From positions 1-15,705 of the forward strand of contig JBCBRH010000057.1 of NCBI GenBank assembly GCA_039819785.1: 15,705 bases of DNA, in the 5' to 3' direction. This DNA is from JBCBRD01 sp039819785. Its GTDB lineage: Bacteria > Pseudomonadota > Alphaproteobacteria > Rhizobiales > Hyphomicrobiaceae. The notes beneath the pieces were generated by a model that was not told the origin of the DNA, searched no databases, and was given only the letters and a program-made list of their open reading frames with translations. Made by a program: the position numbers and the translations under genes. Numbering within the stretch: the first letter of the stretch is position 1; every line of letters starts with the position of its first letter. This document shows, piece by piece, positions 14,075-15,705 of this stretch.

Positions 14075-14619
14075 CAGGCATCCCCGCCAGCTTGGGCGGG
14101 CCTGATCTCGCCAGCAATCCGCCCGTTGCGGCCATATCCCCACCGCACATCGACAAGTTGCCCAGGCTGCAGATCAACAAATGAATGCCGTCGCAGAACC
14201 TCGTGGTGTATGAAAATGTCGGTGGAGTTGGGGTGCTCGATTTCTCTTAAAAAGCCATAGCCGCGCATCCGGTTGTACCACTTGCAAATCACTGGCGTCC
14301 ATTTGCTGGTCAGCTCAACAGCGTGGACTTTCTGGGCTGCACGCTCGCGGCGAGCTTCCTCATCCAGCTTACTGATCGAGCTGAGTTCGAACATCTGCCA
14401 GCCGGTGCTGCGCTTGGCTGCATAGCCGCTTACAGTGGCCCCCTCATCGGCAATGGTATGGCCAGCGGCAATAAGGCAGGATTTATGCAGCAGCACGTCG
14501 CCAACATCGCTATCGACAACAAAGCCAAAACCCTTGGCTGTGTCATACCATTTGAGTTCGCCCGTCACTTCGCGCAGCTCAATTCCAGCCGTGCGCATGG
14601 CGTCTAAATTACTGTTCAT
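14074..14619 (-). CDS. Double cold-shock-domain protein, 181 aa
   Basis: Two CspA-like nucleic-acid-binding domains. The first (about residues 17-80) has GELKWYDTAKGFGFV with the RNP1-like KGFGFV (29-34) and the RNP2-like DVLLHK (41-46). The second (about 108-173) has ICKWYNRMRGYGFL with RGYGFL (119-124) and DIFIHH (134-139). The linker (83-105) is charged and helical. Tandem cold-shock proteins are known in Alphaproteobacteria and bind single-stranded RNA or DNA. The ATG at 14619 overlaps the stop of the upstream HNH gene (ATGA), which fixes the start. Its place in the mobile element, beside SSB- and nuclease-like genes, suggests a part in nucleic-acid handling by the element (inference). 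Confidence 0.88.
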   Translation of the reverse strand: MNSNLDAMRTAGIELREVTGELKWYDTAKGFGFVVDSDVGDVLLHKSCLIAAGHTIADEGATVSGYAAKRSTGWQMFELSSISKLDEEARRERAAQKVHAVELTSKWTPVICKWYNRMRGYGFLREIEHPNSTDIFIHHEVLRRHSFVDLQPGQLVDVRWGYGRNGRIAGEIRPAQAGGDA

Positions 14620-15020
14620 CGGTACATACTCAACACACGTTGCATTCGGTCTAAACAGCCGGTGGCTTTCCAAAGCCGCTCTGCAACAAGCATCGGGTCT
14701 GCGATACCATTTTCCCGAAACCACGCTAACTCACGTCTCGAACCTACTCGGTGCACGCCATTAATGTGGTGCTCATTGCAGAGCGGTACAGCCCATTTGT
14801 CCGTGGATCGCAAACCTGCCCCTCGTTCGCCGGTTGAGAGGAGGTGGTGTGCTTGGCTTGGCTGTGTGCAGCCTGCAACAAGGCAGGGAAGCGCACGCAC
14901 CAGAGCCAGGTGATCGGCAGACATGCCGGGCCGTGTTTTGTGTGCTGGCAACTTCGGTTCACGCTTGTGTTTTGGTGTCCGAAAGTTCGCTAGCACGTGT
15001 TGTTTGGTGATGGAGACCAT
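14616..15020 (-). CDS. Ref/HNH-like phage nuclease-type protein, 134 aa
   Basis: A basic N-terminal tail is followed by a zinc-binding HNH-like core: LPCLVAGCTQPSQAHHL (C46, C51, H58, H59), then WAVPLCNEHHINGVHRVG (C81, H84, H85, H90), with helices after it. The pattern resembles the Ref/DUF968 group of phage proteins; P1 Ref is a RecA-dependent HNH endonuclease. I cannot show that this copy is active. It starts at the last base of the upstream gene's stop (TAATG) and overlaps the cold-shock gene downstream, so the genes are translationally coupled. Confidence 0.7.
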   Translation of the reverse strand: MVSITKQHVLANFRTPKHKREPKLPAHKTRPGMSADHLALVRALPCLVAGCTQPSQAHHLLSTGERGAGLRSTDKWAVPLCNEHHINGVHRVGSRRELAWFRENGIADPMLVAERLWKATGCLDRMQRVLSMYR

Positions 15021-15508
15021 TAGGCGGCCTCATAGTCGACAAAAGGAAAACCGGCTTCACCCTCAAGAAACGATTGGACGTCATTCGAAAGTTCGCAAAA
15101 TGGAACGTGGTCAAGTTCATCATATGCAATGCTTTCAGGCACATAAATGCTCAAATTGCTTCCGGTCAGCTTCACGGCAGCATATTCCTTTTCGAGATGC
15201 TCGAACGCGTGATACAAAATGCGATTGACGACAAATTCAAATTGAGCGGGCTCAAGCCCGCATTGACTGGCGTCCATTGTCAGCGTCACGCGATTGTGGC
15301 CACACTTCATTTGCGCCCATTTGCGAAATCTATCCGGTGTTTCGAATTGCTCGCCGTGGTTTTCTGGCCAATTGTCGTAATAGAAACGGATCATTGCAAA
15401 GTACCGGCGATGTTGTGGCGTTGATCTGAGCTTGATTTTTTTGCTCAGAACAAAACCACACTCGGGGCAATAATCCGTTTCTATTGGCTTAGAACGGGAT
15501 TTCGTCAT
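15020..15508 (-). CDS. Uncharacterised phage-type protein with N-terminal zinc motif, 162 aa
   Basis: I cannot name the family. The N-terminus has a CxxC pair (DYCPECGFV, C14 and C17). Next comes LRSTPQHRRYFAMIRFYYDN and WPENHGEQFETPDRFRKWAQ, a pattern like that of small phage replication or recombination-associated proteins such as the DUF1367 type (tentative). The C-terminal part is acidic. The ATG at 15508 is preferred; the TTG just before it is also in frame. It overlaps the end of the SSB-like gene by 20 bases and ends in a TAATG overlap with the next gene. It is absent from any conserved cellular pathway I know, consistent with a phage accessory role. Confidence 0.6.
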   Translation of the reverse strand: MTKSRSKPIETDYCPECGFVLSKKIKLRSTPQHRRYFAMIRFYYDNWPENHGEQFETPDRFRKWAQMKCGHNRVTLTMDASQCGLEPAQFEFVVNRILYHAFEHLEKEYAAVKLTGSNLSIYVPESIAYDELDHVPFCELSNDVQSFLEGEAGFPFVDYEAA

Positions 15509-15705
15509 CAACTACACTGCCTACAGGAATGCTTGACGGAGTAGGACTGTGGCCATTGCTGACCGGCGCAACAGCATCAGCAGGTGGTGGCGGGGCTGCC
15601 TGCTGCAAGGGCTGTGCTGGCTGTGTGCGGTTAATATGCACACGAATGGCAGCAACCTGCCTACCCTGAAAATCAACCATGGTCTCGTACATTTCGATAG
15701 TCTGA
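15489..15705 (-). CDS. SSB-like protein, C-terminal part, cut by window edge
   Basis: The frame is open to the window edge (Q-T-I-E before the first ATG at 15692), so this is the 3' part of a gene that starts outside. It begins with beta-strand-like MYETMVDFQGRQVAAIRVHI, continues with a Pro/Ala/Gln-rich linker, and ends VVDDEIPF. A flexible linker with an acidic DDxIPF tip is the hallmark of bacterial and phage single-stranded DNA-binding proteins, where the tip recruits partner proteins. The N-terminal OB fold is not in the window, and the visible strand region does not closely match standard SSB, so the call rests mainly on the tip. Confidence 0.55.
   Translation of the reverse strand, partial: QTIEMYETMVDFQGRQVAAIRVHINRTQPAQPLQQAAPPPPADAVAPVSNGHSPTPSSIPVGSVVDDEIPF

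Larger units (their letters stand above)
12690..15705. mobile_element. Integrase end of an integrative element (prophage or island) in tRNA-Pro, continues beyond the window
   Basis: The left border is a partial tRNA-Pro gene (12690-12734). Directly inside lie a tyrosine integrase and an excisionase-like gene, then phage-type genes (cold-shock, HNH/Ref-like, SSB-like), all on the minus strand and overlapping. No structural phage genes or conjugation genes are within the window, so prophage and genomic island cannot be told apart. Confidence 0.8.

Noticed and set aside
1..15705. CRISPR array
   Set aside because: No regularly spaced direct repeats seen on reading through the window.

Overview
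The window looks like a piece of an alphaproteobacterial genome, most likely of the order Hyphomicrobiales (Rhizobiales). The reasons are a RIME-like rhizobial intergenic palindrome near the left edge, GntR/HutC and TRAP genes of alphaproteobacterial type, an alphaproteobacterial double cold-shock protein, and a tandem glycine riboswitch in front of a DadA-like dehydrogenase. It is an accessory region with at least three mobile elements: an intact IS1595-family transposon with cargo, a decayed IS481-family remnant, and the integrase end of an element inserted at a tRNA-Pro gene.

Layout. 1-216 is a perfect 94-bp inverted repeat around a RIME-like hairpin, with an intrinsic terminator for the minus strand at its right edge. 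276-1449 holds a small hypothetical gene and a SOUL heme-binding protein, both minus. 1869-10033 is a plus-strand catabolic or uptake locus: a GntR/UTRA regulator, a TRAP transporter (dctP, dctQ, dctM) and a large PHP-like DUF3604 protein. An 1,860-bp IS1595-family element (5681-7540, 25-bp terminal inverted repeats, 8-bp target duplication GAGCGCAT) splits dctM near its 3' end. The lost C-terminus, with its last membrane helix, is still readable at 7549-7651. Besides its transposase the element carries an MltR-like gene and two small ORFs.

10066-10448 is a frameshifted and deleted IS481 remnant whose right edge overlaps the stop codon of a minus-strand DadA-like FAD dehydrogenase (10429-11679). 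That gene is preceded by a tandem glycine riboswitch (11734-11914). Two mutually exclusive hairpins between the riboswitch and the start codon suggest control of translation, and so a role in glycine or D-amino-acid catabolism.

From 12062 rightwards come a 5'-truncated N-acetylmuramoyl-L-alanine amidase, a 45-bp 3' fragment of tRNA-Pro(GGG) that marks an attachment site, and a tightly overlapping minus-strand operon. Reading towards the attachment site it encodes an SSB-like protein (cut by the window edge), an unrecognised zinc-motif protein, a Ref/HNH-like nuclease, a double cold-shock protein, an excisionase-like HTH protein and a tyrosine integrase. The rest of this prophage or island, and the rebuilt tRNA-Pro gene, should lie to the right of the window.

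Functionally, the TRAP/DUF3604 locus is probably impaired, because dctM is broken and the downstream gene now lies behind an insertion. The glycine-controlled dehydrogenase appears intact apart from an altered C-terminal tail.
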